A DNA stretch of 60,436 nucleotides from an uncultured beta proteobacterium (lineage in GTDB: Bacteria > Pseudomonadota > Gammaproteobacteria > Burkholderiales > Rhodocyclaceae): assembly GCA_903886975.1 (NCBI GenBank), contig CAISOB010000005.1, forward strand, positions 1 through 60,436, given 5' to 3'. This document shows, piece by piece, positions 9,877 to 18,755 of the stretch (positions are counted from its first letter, which is position 1; each line of letters opens with the position of its first letter). Under the pieces are notes generated by a model. That model was given only the letters and a program-made list of their open reading frames with translations, ran no database searches and was not told the DNA's origin. A program made the translations under genes and the position numbers.

Positions 9877-10491
9877 TCAGTGCTCGTGCCAGCCGGTGAT
9901 CATCATTTTAAACAACTGTCCGATGGTCTTGCCAGTGGTGCCGAGGTAGATGTGCGACAGCAGGAACAGCAGGATCGCCGTCGCCGAAAGATAATGCAGC
10001 ATGGCCACGGGCAGCAGTCCGTCAAACCCGAATAGGGTATCGGGTGCGAACTCGGGGTAAAGATAAACGAGTCCGCTGACCAGGATGACCGGCATCAGCA
10101 GGTACATGATATTCCAGTACGTCACCGCCTGCAGGACGTTGAAGTTTTGTTCCTTCGACGGCGTGTGCGGATGCGGCTCTCCAACGAACATTCCATAAGC
10201 ATACCATCTGGTCTGTTCGATCATGCGTTGCATGATGCCCGGCGGCTTCGGCACGAACTGCCACCAGTTACCGGTCACGATGTTGCCGATGACGAAGAAA
10301 GAATAGGCGACTATCAGGCACACGCCGGCAATGTTGTGGATGCGCACGGCGAGCGAGAATTCGACGAGCGGCAGGTTAGGATCGGCGAAGTGCACGCTCA
10401 TGCCGGTGACGCCCAGGGTGATGATCAGCACCGCGTTGGTCCAGTGCCAGATGCGGATCCACGGCGACAGCAGGTATTCGCGATCAGCCAT
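9877..10491 (-). CDS. b-type cytochrome, cytochrome b561 / hydrogenase cytochrome b-like membrane subunit
   Basis: 204 residues with four or five predicted membrane segments. Histidines in membrane segments at about 16, 52, 166 and 180 could bind two b hemes, as in the Ni/Fe-hydrogenase-type cytochrome b family. Motifs are WIRIWHWTNA, RIHNIAG and LLFLLSHIYLG. It overlaps the heptaheme gene by 8 bases (start 10491 versus stop 10484), which suggests translational coupling and a complex. A likely role is electron exchange between the quinone pool and the heptaheme protein. No hydrogenase subunits are near, so a hydrogenase role is unlikely. Confidence 0.88.
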   Translation of the reverse strand: MADREYLLSPWIRIWHWTNAVLIITLGVTGMSVHFADPNLPLVEFSLAVRIHNIAGVCLIVAYSFFVIGNIVTGNWWQFVPKPPGIMQRMIEQTRWYAYGMFVGEPHPHTPSKEQNFNVLQAVTYWNIMYLLMPVILVSGLVYLYPEFAPDTLFGFDGLLPVAMLHYLSATAILLFLLSHIYLGTTGKTIGQLFKMMITGWHEH

Positions 10492-11467
10492 GGTTCTTTC
10501 TCCGACGAATGTAGTGGGCGATGATACGGCCCAAACCGTGCGCTAGGAGCCCGAAGAAAGTGGCGCCGAAGGCAATCAGGATCAAGGCGTCGAGCAGCGG
10601 GTGCCGGGTCACGCCGGGCATATAGGAACTCGCGAGGATAATGCTGTTGGCAAATCCCAGCCGGTGTTCTTCTTCCTTGACCAGGTGGCGGTATAGCCGG
10701 GTCTTCAGCGCGCTGTTGGCGCTGTGGCAAGTCACGCAGTTCTTCTCGGCCTTCTCCTTGTTGAAGATTTCGTGCGAGATCGGCTCGCCGGCCGCGACGG
10801 CGGGCGTATGGCACTCGACGCAGCGCACATGCTTCCAGTGCAGACGGGTATTGGGCAACCAGCTGTGGATGTCGTCGATCAGCGGCCGCGATTTCTTTTC
10901 GGGCGCGAACTTGGCGAATTGCTCGTCAGAATCATGGCAGCCAAGACACACCCGATTGTCCTGCGCGACGATCTTCTGCGGGTCGCCAAGCTTGGCCGCG
11001 AGGCGCATCAAATGCGGGTTGTGGCAGGTCGTGCAGGTGAACTTGTCGGAGAGGTTCTTGGCGTGCACCGAGTTGGCAAATTGCTTGTCGACGATCGCCG
11101 CGCTCTTGGAGTGGCAATCGGAACAGGTCGTCGTGTTGTCCTTGGCGTCGGCGGCGTGCGGGAAATCGTCGTAGCCCTCGTTATGGCACTTGGTGCACGA
11201 CAGCCGCTGGTGGTCCGAAGCATAGAAGGCATCGGCATCCCGGATCAGCGTACGTAATTTCTTGAGGTCCATCCCGGCCAGCGGCGGATGTTCGACCCCA
11301 GCCTGGCTGTGGCAAGCCAGGCACTTGTCGTTGCCGGCGTGGATTTTGGCCAGCTGCTCGGGCGAGATCACGGCGGTCGCGTTCTGCGCCTGCGCAGGCA
11401 TCGGCGGCAAGGCCAGCAGCGCGAAGCTCCCGACGATCGCGAGCAGTTTATTGAATAGCGACCGCAT
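10484..11467 (-). CDS. Membrane-anchored heptaheme cytochrome c
   Basis: 327 residues. It has a signal peptide (about 1-27, PAQAQ cleavage region) and seven CxxCH motifs in order: CLACH, CTKCH, CSDCH, CTTCH, CLGCH, CVECH, CVTCH. A C-terminal membrane helix (about 292-315, LILIAFGATFFGLLAHGLG) is followed by the basic tail RRRKNHG, so the heme domain faces the periplasm. It matches the broad cytochrome c3 / multiheme NrfB-like grouping; no closer named family is recognised. Coupling to the b-type cytochrome suggests a quinol dehydrogenase (or reverse) module feeding the decaheme protein. Confidence 0.88.
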   Translation of the reverse strand: MRSLFNKLLAIVGSFALLALPPMPAQAQNATAVISPEQLAKIHAGNDKCLACHSQAGVEHPPLAGMDLKKLRTLIRDADAFYASDHQRLSCTKCHNEGYDDFPHAADAKDNTTTCSDCHSKSAAIVDKQFANSVHAKNLSDKFTCTTCHNPHLMRLAAKLGDPQKIVAQDNRVCLGCHDSDEQFAKFAPEKKSRPLIDDIHSWLPNTRLHWKHVRCVECHTPAVAAGEPISHEIFNKEKAEKNCVTCHSANSALKTRLYRHLVKEEEHRLGFANSIILASSYMPGVTRHPLLDALILIAFGATFFGLLAHGLGRIIAHYIRRRKNHG

Positions 11468-11590
11468 CAGCTCTCCCGTTCAGATTTTCCGCCGAACAAT
11501 ATTCTGACGATCACGTTGTACCGGTTCTACGTAAACCGCAAGGGTAGCCGTTATTCACTCTATCGCATGTCGAATGATCGCTCGCACTTT

Positions 11591-13705
11591 TCAGTGGAAC
11601 TTGTAAATGTAGCGGACGCCAATGAAATTGGCTATCTGCTTCTGGTTGGCGGTGACCGTCGTACCATCCGTCGTCGCGCCGTAGGCAAACGGAGTTGTCG
11701 TATCCGCAAACATCCACGTCCAGTCATTCGTTTTCCAGCGCTCGTGGATTAGATCAAAGCGCACATCGGAGTTCTTATCGATGGCGTACTGGGAAAAGAA
11801 CTTCAACCTGAGCAGCGTACTCTTGATGTCTGGGAGATTACCCGAGAAATTCGCCGTCTGGGGAAAGTTGATCGCTTGTTGATACCTGCTAACATTCTGC
11901 GTCCATTGCACATCGGCGCCGAGCTTCACGCGCGCGGAAACGTCACCGCGCACGCCAATGCCGAGAGAGTTATCGGTATTTTCCAGATTGTCATCTTTGG
12001 TTAGCGTGGGATACGTCAGGGTATTTAACTGTTTCGCCTGGTTGTGGTCGAACGAATACCACGCGTCCAGCTTCCATTTGTCATTGAGCGTGTAGCTCGC
12101 ATCCACGCTGTAGAGTTGGGCATTGCCGTTGCGCACGCCATAGGGGTTGTCGTGGGCATAGTTGTCACGCGAATCTTCGATAGCGAACTGTATGGAAAGA
12201 TTCTCCGCGGGACTCCAGTCAATGCCCATTCGCGCCTTGTTCCGCGTGCGATCTGCGATATTGATCGGATTGATGTAAGTGCTGGCGACGCCGCCCAAAC
12301 TTCCTGCAGACGAGCCATAGGTCCCTCCCGTCCGATCACCGAGCATATATGTGAGCGAACCATTGACGGTGTCCGAGAGCGAGCGGCGCAGTGCGAGCCG
12401 ATAGGTGTTTTCGTTCAAATGGTAGCGAAAGGGAACGAGCCGTTGGGTATCGGTTCCACCGGGACCAGCAGCGTTCGATACCGGAATGTCGCGATCCTGA
12501 TTGCTCAGGTCCATGCCAGCGGTCAGACTGTATCCGTCGGGTAGCCGATAGGTGCCTTCCATCTTGCCACTGAGCGTCTTGTATGAAAGCGGCGTGTTGT
12601 CTACGCAATTACCGGCCGTGCTGCATGGTCCGTTTGTATAGATACGGTTGACCGGCGTCGCATCATGTACGTCGTAGTAGCGCAGATTGGCAAGAAGCGA
12701 CAGCTCTTTGAGCGGTCGTGAAGTTATGCCAGCCTGCATGAGCGTCGTGTTGACCTCGCCATTGAGATGCTGGGGCGATCCGGCTTGCGATAGACCGGGA
12801 ACATCCTGGGTCGGCAAGTGCTCGTCCTGCGTGGCGCGGGTGTAGGCCAGTTTGAATGTTCCGCGCGTGCTGGGCGTGAAGGAGTAGCCCCCGTTCAGGA
12901 AAAGCTGATGCGCCTGGTTATCAAGCGGAAGAGAGATATACGATGGTCCTGATGCCGGAGCCGTGTAGATAGTCGCCAAGGTATTCTGGGTGTCATACCA
13001 GCTACCGTAGTAGCCACCGGAGAGCTGGAGCTTCGGTGTCGTGTAGTTCAGAGTGGCTTCGAGTTGACGTATTGTGCTATTGATCGGATCGGTGGCAAAC
13101 GAGGGCACCTGCGTAGGTGCCGCTGTCCTAAGCCCCCAAGCCCGGTCCCCATTTTTGTCCTCATTCTTGAAGCTGACATTGAAGTCCAGGCCAGGCAACA
13201 GGTTCTTGTAGACTCCAAGATTGGTCATATCACGCTTGGTCCCCAGATTGACCTCGCGCAAGGGCCCCGGCGTCGCATTCGTACTCACCGTCTGGGTCGT
13301 CGAGCCGATGCCCAGTAATCGGGTAGTAAATGTATTCGGATTGTCAAATGGCGTACGGCTGTATTCCAGCGAAACGCCCATATCGCCTTGCCGCAGGTAC
13401 TCGCCTTTGATTGATCTATCGTCAAGACCCAAATCGGAAGCCTTGAGCTTCAGCCATGTGCCTGTAGCATCATCGCGTCTAGTGATATCCGCGTCCAGCA
13501 GGCCATACGCGCCTTTATCACGCATGCCGTCGTAGATACCCTGCTGGTGGCGATCGGCGGTCCAGTTGCCGACGCCCACAGAGACCGTACTATCAGGCTG
13601 GGTGAGTTCGGTGACACTATTGTCCTGAGCAAGTGCCGATCCGAAAAGCGCCAAGAGGGCGGCCGAAACCGCACTTAGTTTGCAGGCTGGCCGTAGTGTC
13701 GTCAT
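11591..13705 (-). CDS. MtrB/PioB-family outer-membrane beta-barrel of a porin-cytochrome conduit
   Basis: 704 residues from the ATG at 13703-13705, preceded by a very G-rich ribosome site (GGAAGGGGGG). An alternative ATG at 13718-13720 overlaps the upstream stop (TGATG) and would add five residues. It has a signal peptide ending near GSALAQ. The rest is alternating polar/hydrophobic strands with Tyr/Asn/Thr-rich turns and a terminal strand GVRYIYKFH ending in an aromatic-flanked position, typical of outer-membrane barrels. Length fits MtrB/MtoB/PioB (about 680-800). The CxxC near the mature N-terminus of Shewanella MtrB is absent. The barrel should sheathe the decaheme protein encoded directly upstream. 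Confidence 0.9.
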   Translation of the reverse strand: MTTLRPACKLSAVSAALLALFGSALAQDNSVTELTQPDSTVSVGVGNWTADRHQQGIYDGMRDKGAYGLLDADITRRDDATGTWLKLKASDLGLDDRSIKGEYLRQGDMGVSLEYSRTPFDNPNTFTTRLLGIGSTTQTVSTNATPGPLREVNLGTKRDMTNLGVYKNLLPGLDFNVSFKNEDKNGDRAWGLRTAAPTQVPSFATDPINSTIRQLEATLNYTTPKLQLSGGYYGSWYDTQNTLATIYTAPASGPSYISLPLDNQAHQLFLNGGYSFTPSTRGTFKLAYTRATQDEHLPTQDVPGLSQAGSPQHLNGEVNTTLMQAGITSRPLKELSLLANLRYYDVHDATPVNRIYTNGPCSTAGNCVDNTPLSYKTLSGKMEGTYRLPDGYSLTAGMDLSNQDRDIPVSNAAGPGGTDTQRLVPFRYHLNENTYRLALRRSLSDTVNGSLTYMLGDRTGGTYGSSAGSLGGVASTYINPINIADRTRNKARMGIDWSPAENLSIQFAIEDSRDNYAHDNPYGVRNGNAQLYSVDASYTLNDKWKLDAWYSFDHNQAKQLNTLTYPTLTKDDNLENTDNSLGIGVRGDVSARVKLGADVQWTQNVSRYQQAINFPQTANFSGNLPDIKSTLLRLKFFSQYAIDKNSDVRFDLIHERWKTNDWTWMFADTTTPFAYGATTDGTTVTANQKQIANFIGVRYIYKFH

Positions 13706-13719
13706 TCTCCCCCCTTCCA

Positions 13720-14712
13720 TCACCTTACGAAGCGATCGCCCGCCGTCTTTTCAGTACTGTTGCTGCCGTGGATGTTGGTGTGGCAGTTCACGCAACCCCG
13801 ACCGACGGTAGCCAGTGTCGAAAATCCGGAGCCGTTACTGGCGCGGTTTCTTGGCAAGCCGAACGGCTGGCCTTGGTGAGTAGTATTCATGTTATGGCAT
13901 TCCTGACACAGGAATGGAGGCCGTGACTTCAGCAAGTTGTCAATCGTCGTTCCGTGCGGCTGATGGCAGATACCACAGTCCTCGGTCACCGGTTGATGGT
14001 TGTGCACGAAGGGGCCGCGTTTCTCCATGTGGCAGGTGTAGCAAGTCTCGTTGGTGCTGGCCTTGATCAGTTGTTTCGGGTTGTCGCCGTGGACGTTATG
14101 ACAAGAGGAACAGGTCATCTTGCCTTCGACGATCGGATGGTGCGCTGGCTTGTTGATCTGCGCACGCTGCTCCTTGTGGCAGGTGAAGCAGACCTCGGTT
14201 TGGGTTAGCTTGTCCCGCACCTTGTCATTTCTTGCATGGACCTGATGGCATGAGGTGCATGCAACATCCTGAGAGCCGTGCGCGCTCATTTGCCAGCCGA
14301 TGCGGTTGCCGCCTTGGTGGCATGTCAGGCACGCTTCATTACGATCCTCAACGGACGTCTTGGTATTCTTGCGGAAATTGCGATCGGTCATCGGCTGGTC
14401 GCCGCTACCGCGGAAGGTACGATGCGTCACGCTCTCGCCGTGGCAATCGGTACAGGTCGGCGTGCGGCCGTCGGCCTGGGTGCCGTGCTTTGTCTTGCCG
14501 ATCGACAAGACCGATGGATGCAACTCAAGCATCGTCGGCTTGGCATCGTCGGTTTCGTCGTGGCAGCCGGTGCACTTGGCATCGCCCTTGAGAACAAGAT
14601 CCTTGGGCTGATCCGCGGCTTGGGCCGGCTCCGCTGCAAATGCGATGTTTGCCGCCAAACCAATCATACCGAGAACAGCGGACACCATGAACAACTGCCG
14701 TGACAGCTTCAT
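13720..14712 (-). CDS. Decaheme c-type cytochrome, DmsE/MtrA/PioA family
   Basis: 330 residues from ATG 14710-14712 (MKLSRQLFMVSAV), which gives a clean signal peptide ending near NIAFAAE. Ten CxxCH motifs: CTGCH, CTDCH, CLTCH, CTSCH, CFTCH, CSSCH, CYTCH, CGICH, CQECH, CVNCH. This count, spacing and length match the DmsE/MtrA family, a decaheme wire that sits in the MtrB barrel and carries electrons across the outer membrane. The stop overlaps the possible start of the barrel gene. It is the first gene of the minus-strand cluster, with a 220-bp upstream region holding its probable promoter. Confidence 0.94.
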   Translation of the reverse strand: MKLSRQLFMVSAVLGMIGLAANIAFAAEPAQAADQPKDLVLKGDAKCTGCHDETDDAKPTMLELHPSVLSIGKTKHGTQADGRTPTCTDCHGESVTHRTFRGSGDQPMTDRNFRKNTKTSVEDRNEACLTCHQGGNRIGWQMSAHGSQDVACTSCHQVHARNDKVRDKLTQTEVCFTCHKEQRAQINKPAHHPIVEGKMTCSSCHNVHGDNPKQLIKASTNETCYTCHMEKRGPFVHNHQPVTEDCGICHQPHGTTIDNLLKSRPPFLCQECHNMNTTHQGQPFGLPRNRASNGSGFSTLATVGRGCVNCHTNIHGSNSTEKTAGDRFVR

Positions 14713-14886
14713 TGTACTTCCCCCGCCAGCTTGCGCGTCCCTTCCAAGACACCTTGGCAAGGTCCCGCGCACCTACCCTGTGTGGCACGAAGCGCAGGCA
14801 TTACGCCGCACTCGCGCCGTCTTGAAAATCTATTCTCTGGGCACGAAGTGTAGAGCGTTGAGGATTTCCCCAACATCAGCATGGGG

Positions 14887-14918
14887 ATTAAAAACCCTAT
14901 AGGAAATATCCTACAGGG
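14887..14918 (-). terminator. Intrinsic terminator of the two-component operon
   Basis: Read on the minus strand: CCCTGTAGGA, loop TATT, TCCTATAGGG (10-bp stem with one G-U pair), followed by TTTTTAAT. It starts 15 bases after the response regulator stop codon. This is a textbook intrinsic terminator. It separates the two-component operon from the decaheme operon, which must then have its own promoter in 14713-14886. The palindromic core TAGGA-N4-TCCTA could also serve as an operator. Confidence 0.75.
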
Positions 14919-14932
14919 CGCGATCTGAGGTC

Positions 14933-15586
14933 TCAGAAATCCGCGGGCCCGGCCAGGCCGTGCGCCAGCGCATAGCGAACGAGGTCGGCCGCGCTGGTCA
15001 GGTTCATTTTTTGCAGAATGTGCGTCTTGTGCGTGCTGATGGTCTTGACGCTCAGCGAAAGCTCGGCGCCGATCTCGGTCAATCCTCTGCCGAGAACGAG
15101 CCTGTTGAAGACCTCGTACTCGCGATCCGAAAGCAGATTATGCGGCAGGAGTTCATTGCTCGGCCGGCTGCCGCGCACCATCAGCTCCGCGACCTTGTCG
15201 CTGATATAGACACCGCCGCGGGCTACGCGCCGGATGGCCGTCACCAGCAGTTCGCCGTCGCTCTCCTTGGTCACGTAACCCGAAGCGCCCGCTTTGAGCG
15301 CACGCACGGCGTATTGCTCTTCGTGGTGCATGCTGAGCACGAGGATCGGCAACTCAGGCTTCTCGTCCTTGAGCATGTGGAGCAGTTCGAGGCCGCTGCG
15401 GCCCGGCATCGAAATGTCGAGAACCAGCACGTCCCAATTCCTGTCGCGCACCTGCTGCATGAGTTCAACACCGTTGGCGGCTTCGCCGGCGACGACGAGG
15501 TCTTCGGTATCGGCGAGGATCTGCTTCAATCCGTCGCGAATGATCGCGTGGTCATCAGCCAGCAGCACTTTCAGTTTTTCTGTCAT
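14933..15586 (-). CDS. NarL/FixJ-family response regulator
   Basis: 217 residues. The receiver domain has an acidic pair at D11-D12, phospho-acceptor D57 (VLVLDISMPG) and the switch Thr and Lys (ILVLSMHH, GYVTKES). The C-terminal LuxR-type helix-turn-helix begins near residue 148 (LSDREYEVFNRLVLGRGLTEIGAELSLSVKTISTHK). The start overlaps the sensor kinase stop by 4 bases (ATGA). Its place between the multiheme cluster and the ccm operon suggests that it controls one or both, which is inference. Confidence 0.94.
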   Translation of the reverse strand: MTEKLKVLLADDHAIIRDGLKQILADTEDLVVAGEAANGVELMQQVRDRNWDVLVLDISMPGRSGLELLHMLKDEKPELPILVLSMHHEEQYAVRALKAGASGYVTKESDGELLVTAIRRVARGGVYISDKVAELMVRGSRPSNELLPHNLLSDREYEVFNRLVLGRGLTEIGAELSLSVKTISTHKTHILQKMNLTSAADLVRYALAHGLAGPADF

Positions 15587-17322
15587 TGAACCATTTCCAC
15601 GGGAATGAACACCTCGATCACGGTGCCCGCGCCTGGCGCCGTTTCGATTGAGAATCTGCCGCCGAGCATCTGGGCCCGCTCGCGCATTCCAACGAGACCC
15701 ATGTCACCAAGCTTTCCCGCATCGTGCACGAAGCCGACGCCGTTGTCTCTGACGGTTAGCGCCCACTCGCCGTCGCGAAAATCAAGCCGTACCTCAACTA
15801 ACGTCGCGCGGGAATGGCGCGCGACGTTAGTGAGCGATTCCTGCAGCACACGAAACAGTGCCGTGGCGATCGCATCGCCACGCTCGGGATCCTGGTCCGG
15901 AAGAACGAGTTCCACGGGCAGGCCGGTGCGTGCCGAAAACTGATCGACATACCAGCCCGCAGCCGCGGCGAAACCGAGATCGTCGAGAACCAGCGGCCGC
16001 AACTCGGAAGAAATCCGCCGCACCGAGGCAATGGTTTGGTCGATCTGCCCCTTGACCGAAACCACCTTGTCAAGCAAGGGCCGTTGCTCGGGAAGCAGGC
16101 GCCCGCCGAGCCATGACACTTCCATGCGGATGCCGGTGAGCAATTGACCGAGTTCGTCGTGCAGCTCGCGCGCGATCCGCGCCCGCGCTTCTTCGCGAAC
16201 ATTTTGCAGTGAAGCCGAGAGCTCTTTCAATTGCCGGTTGGTTTCGAGCAGATGATGCCGCAGTTGTTCGTCACTTTCCTTCAGCGCCGACTCGAGGACG
16301 CTTCTGCGCAACAGGCTCTTCACCACCAGCCACGTCGTCGCCAGTACGAACAGCAGCACCATGCCCAGGCCAGCGACCAGCGGTCGCATGACGTTGCGCC
16401 AGGGCGTCAGTGCGTCTTCCTCGTCGATCGCCGCGCTCACCATCAGCGGGTAGTTGGCTATCCGCCGATAGGCCACGAAGCGTCGCCCGTCACCCAGGTC
16501 CTCGCTGGTCTCAAGCGCATCGCCTACGGGAATGCCCTGAAGTTGCGCCAGGAGCGCGGCATCGGCGAGCGTCTCACCGACCATCGCCTCATCGTGAGGA
16601 TGGCCGGCGAGCAAGATGCCCTCGCCGTTGAGCAGCTGGATCTGGCGGATGAAATCGAGGCCGATGCTGTCGTAGAGCGACTCGAAATACTCGATGCTGA
16701 TCGCCGCCGCGAGCACGCCGCGGAACCTGCCGGCCGCATCGATAAGACGTATGCTGACGTAATAAGTCCAGAATCCGTCGACGTGCGCTTTTTCCGGGCG
16801 ACTGATGTAAATCTCGTCGTCGCCGCCAACGCTGAAGTGGCGGAAGAACTCGCGATCGCGCATCGACAGCCGTTCGATGAAATCAAGACGAGACGAGTTG
16901 ACGCCGAATCCTTGCCGGTCGGCCACAAAGATCGACTTGACCTGCGGCAGCCCCGCGCTGCGCGCCTGCAACAGCAGGTGAACGAGCTCGCTGTCGAGCT
17001 CGAGTCCGAGGCCGCGCTCGTCGGTCAGCCGCTCACGAACGCCGCGCATCATCAGGGCGACGCCCTCGAAAGTGCGCGTCGTCTGTTCTGCGAGGATGCG
17101 CGTCAGGCTGACGATTTCACGCTTGGCGTGAGCCACTTCTTTCTGGCGCAGATCAACCAGTAGGGCGGCCGCCGTCAACACCGTCGCGCCTATCATCACC
17201 AGCGAGAGCAGGAGCACCGCCCGCACCGACGGGATCTGCCGCCGTAGGCCGTCTAGACCAATCGACCGTATCGCCAAATCGCCCCCCCACGCTTTCTTGA
17301 CCGCCGGACAATCCCTCGGCAT
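15583..17322 (-). CDS. Membrane sensor histidine kinase (HisKA_3 / NarX-UhpB type) with periplasmic Cache-like sensor
   Basis: 579 residues. There is a membrane segment at about 34-56, a roughly 250-residue periplasmic sensor with Cache-like features (IFVADRQGFGVNSSR, MRDREFFRHF, ISRPEKAHVDGFWTYYVS), and a second membrane segment at about 313-335. A short coiled coil leads to the HisKA_3 dimerisation domain (IARELHDELGQ, phospho-His388) and a HATPase_c domain (TNVARHS, DNGVGF, GLVGMRERAQMLGG). It phosphorylates the regulator encoded 4 bases into its stop. The sensor suggests a small extracytoplasmic ligand such as an organic acid; the actual signal is unknown. Confidence 0.93.
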   Translation of the reverse strand: MPRDCPAVKKAWGGDLAIRSIGLDGLRRQIPSVRAVLLLSLVMIGATVLTAAALLVDLRQKEVAHAKREIVSLTRILAEQTTRTFEGVALMMRGVRERLTDERGLGLELDSELVHLLLQARSAGLPQVKSIFVADRQGFGVNSSRLDFIERLSMRDREFFRHFSVGGDDEIYISRPEKAHVDGFWTYYVSIRLIDAAGRFRGVLAAAISIEYFESLYDSIGLDFIRQIQLLNGEGILLAGHPHDEAMVGETLADAALLAQLQGIPVGDALETSEDLGDGRRFVAYRRIANYPLMVSAAIDEEDALTPWRNVMRPLVAGLGMVLLFVLATTWLVVKSLLRRSVLESALKESDEQLRHHLLETNRQLKELSASLQNVREEARARIARELHDELGQLLTGIRMEVSWLGGRLLPEQRPLLDKVVSVKGQIDQTIASVRRISSELRPLVLDDLGFAAAAGWYVDQFSARTGLPVELVLPDQDPERGDAIATALFRVLQESLTNVARHSRATLVEVRLDFRDGEWALTVRDNGVGFVHDAGKLGDMGLVGMRERAQMLGGRFSIETAPGAGTVIEVFIPVEMVQ

Positions 17323-17359
17323 CCGATTCCGGTCAAAAATGACTTTATCCTTATTTTAT

Positions 17360-17387
17360 TTGACTCTCCGCTGGCCACAGCTAAACT
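17360..17387 (+). promoter_or_regulatory. Candidate sigma-70 promoter of the ccm operon
   Basis: TTGACT (17360-17365), 16-bp spacer, TAAACT (17382-17387), 45 bases before the ccmA start. It lies in the 109-bp divergent region shared with the sensor kinase. The -35 matches 5 of 6 and the -10 matches 4 of 6 consensus bases. Confidence 0.45.
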
Positions 17388-17431
17388 CGCCACTGCACAA
17401 TACTACACTGCTCTCCTTGGGAAATTCCTGC

Positions 17432-18070
17432 ATGCTTGAAGCCACCGGCCTAGAATGCGTTCGTGGAGAGTGTCGCCTGTTCGCTGGCATCGGATTCCGG
17501 CTGGGCGGCAGCGAGATGCTCTTCGTGCAGGGCCACAACGGCTCGGGCAAGACCAGCCTGCTGCGCATGCTCTGCGGCCTGGCGCCGGCGGCCGCGGGCG
17601 AGATCCGCTGGCGCGGCGAGTTGATCGGCAAGCTTGGCGAAGATTATCGCCGTGAGCTGTGCTATCTCGGGCATCAAAATGCCATTAAGGAAGAGCTGAC
17701 GCCGCTCGAGAATCTGCTCGCTTCGGCCAGGCTCGCCGACGAGGCGCTCGCCGAGGCGGCAGCGCTCGCCGCGCTCGAGGCTTTCGGCCTCGCCGGCCGC
17801 GAGCACCTGCCCTGCCGTTACCTGTCGCAGGGCCAGAAGCGGCGGGTCGCGCTCTCGCGCCTGGTGCACGAACGGCGCGCCCTGTGGGTCCTCGATGAGC
17901 CTTACGTGGCGCTCGACCCGGCGGCGATCGAACTTGTCGCGCGCCTGATCGGCGCGCATCTGCAGCGCGGTGGATTGGTGGCCTTGACCACCCACCAGGC
18001 GGTCGATGTCGATGCCCGCGTTGTGCGCGAGTTGCGGCTCGAAGCCACGGCTTCCTGGCGTGCGAGCTGA
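17432..18070 (+). CDS. ccmA: Heme exporter ATP-binding protein CcmA
   Basis: 212 residues from ATG 17432 (MLEATGLECVRG); upstream in-frame codons are not conserved-looking and run into the promoter region. ABC ATPase motifs: Walker A GHNGSGKTSLL, signature LSQGQKRRVALSR, Walker B LWVLDEPYVALD, and switch His in LTTHQ. With CcmB and CcmC/D it powers release of holo-CcmE in System I cytochrome c maturation. It is the first gene of a nine-gene operon. Confidence 0.96.
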   Translation: MLEATGLECVRGECRLFAGIGFRLGGSEMLFVQGHNGSGKTSLLRMLCGLAPAAAGEIRWRGELIGKLGEDYRRELCYLGHQNAIKEELTPLENLLASARLADEALAEAAALAALEAFGLAGREHLPCRYLSQGQKRRVALSRLVHERRALWVLDEPYVALDPAAIELVARLIGAHLQRGGLVALTTHQAVDVDARVVRELRLEATASWRAS

Positions 18071-18074
18071 AGCG

Positions 18075-18743
18075 ATGCTGAAGCTGATTTGCGCCATCAT
18101 CGCCCGCGACCTGCGCCTTGCCATGCGGCGCCGCTCCGACCTCGTTTCAGCGCTGTTCTTCTTCATCATCGTCGTCAGCCTGTTTCCGCTCGGCGTCGGC
18201 CCCGAACCCGAACTCTTGCGCAAGCTCGCGCCGGGCGTGCTGTGGGTCGCCGCGCTGCTGGCGACGATGCTCTCGCTGCCGCGCCTGTTCGCCGACGACC
18301 ACCGCGACGGCACGCTCGAACAGCTGGCGCTGGCGCCGCAACCGCTCGGCCTGATCGTCCTCGGCAAGGTTCTCGCGCACTGGCTCATTTCGGGTCTGCC
18401 GCTGGCACTGTTGGCGCCGCTCCTGGGGCTGCAGTTCGACCTGCCGACCGACGCGCTGCTCATGCTCAGCGTCTCGCTGCTGATCGGCACGCCGGCGCTG
18501 TCCGGGATAGGCGCGATCGGCGCCGCGCTGACGCTCGGCGTGCGTGGCGGCGGTGTGCTACTCTCGCTGCTCGTGCTGCCGCTATACATTCCGGTTTTGA
18601 TCTTCGGCGCCGGTGCGGTCGACGCGACGCTGACCGGCCTTGGCGCGCAAGCGCACCTTTCGCTGCTCGGCGCGCTGACGCTGGCCGGCGTATTTTTCGC
18701 GCCATGGCCAACGGCGGCGGCATTGCGGATCGCTTTGGAGTAA
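18075..18743 (+). CDS. ccmB: Heme exporter membrane protein CcmB
   Basis: 222 residues from ATG 18075 (MLKLICAIIARDLRLAMRRRSD), 4 bases after the ccmA stop. It has about six membrane segments and the CcmB motif FADDHRDGTLEQL. It forms the permease part of the CcmABCD complex at the inner membrane. Confidence 0.96.
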   Translation: MLKLICAIIARDLRLAMRRRSDLVSALFFFIIVVSLFPLGVGPEPELLRKLAPGVLWVAALLATMLSLPRLFADDHRDGTLEQLALAPQPLGLIVLGKVLAHWLISGLPLALLAPLLGLQFDLPTDALLMLSVSLLIGTPALSGIGAIGAALTLGVRGGGVLLSLLVLPLYIPVLIFGAGAVDATLTGLGAQAHLSLLGALTLAGVFFAPWPTAAALRIALE

Positions 18744-18755
18744 ACGCTCATTTTT

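Noticed and set aside
9877..10491. A hydrogenase, based on the Ni/Fe-hydrogenase-type cytochrome b and the nearby hypF
   Set aside because: No hydrogenase large or small subunit is present, and the cytochrome b is coupled to a multiheme cytochrome gene instead.
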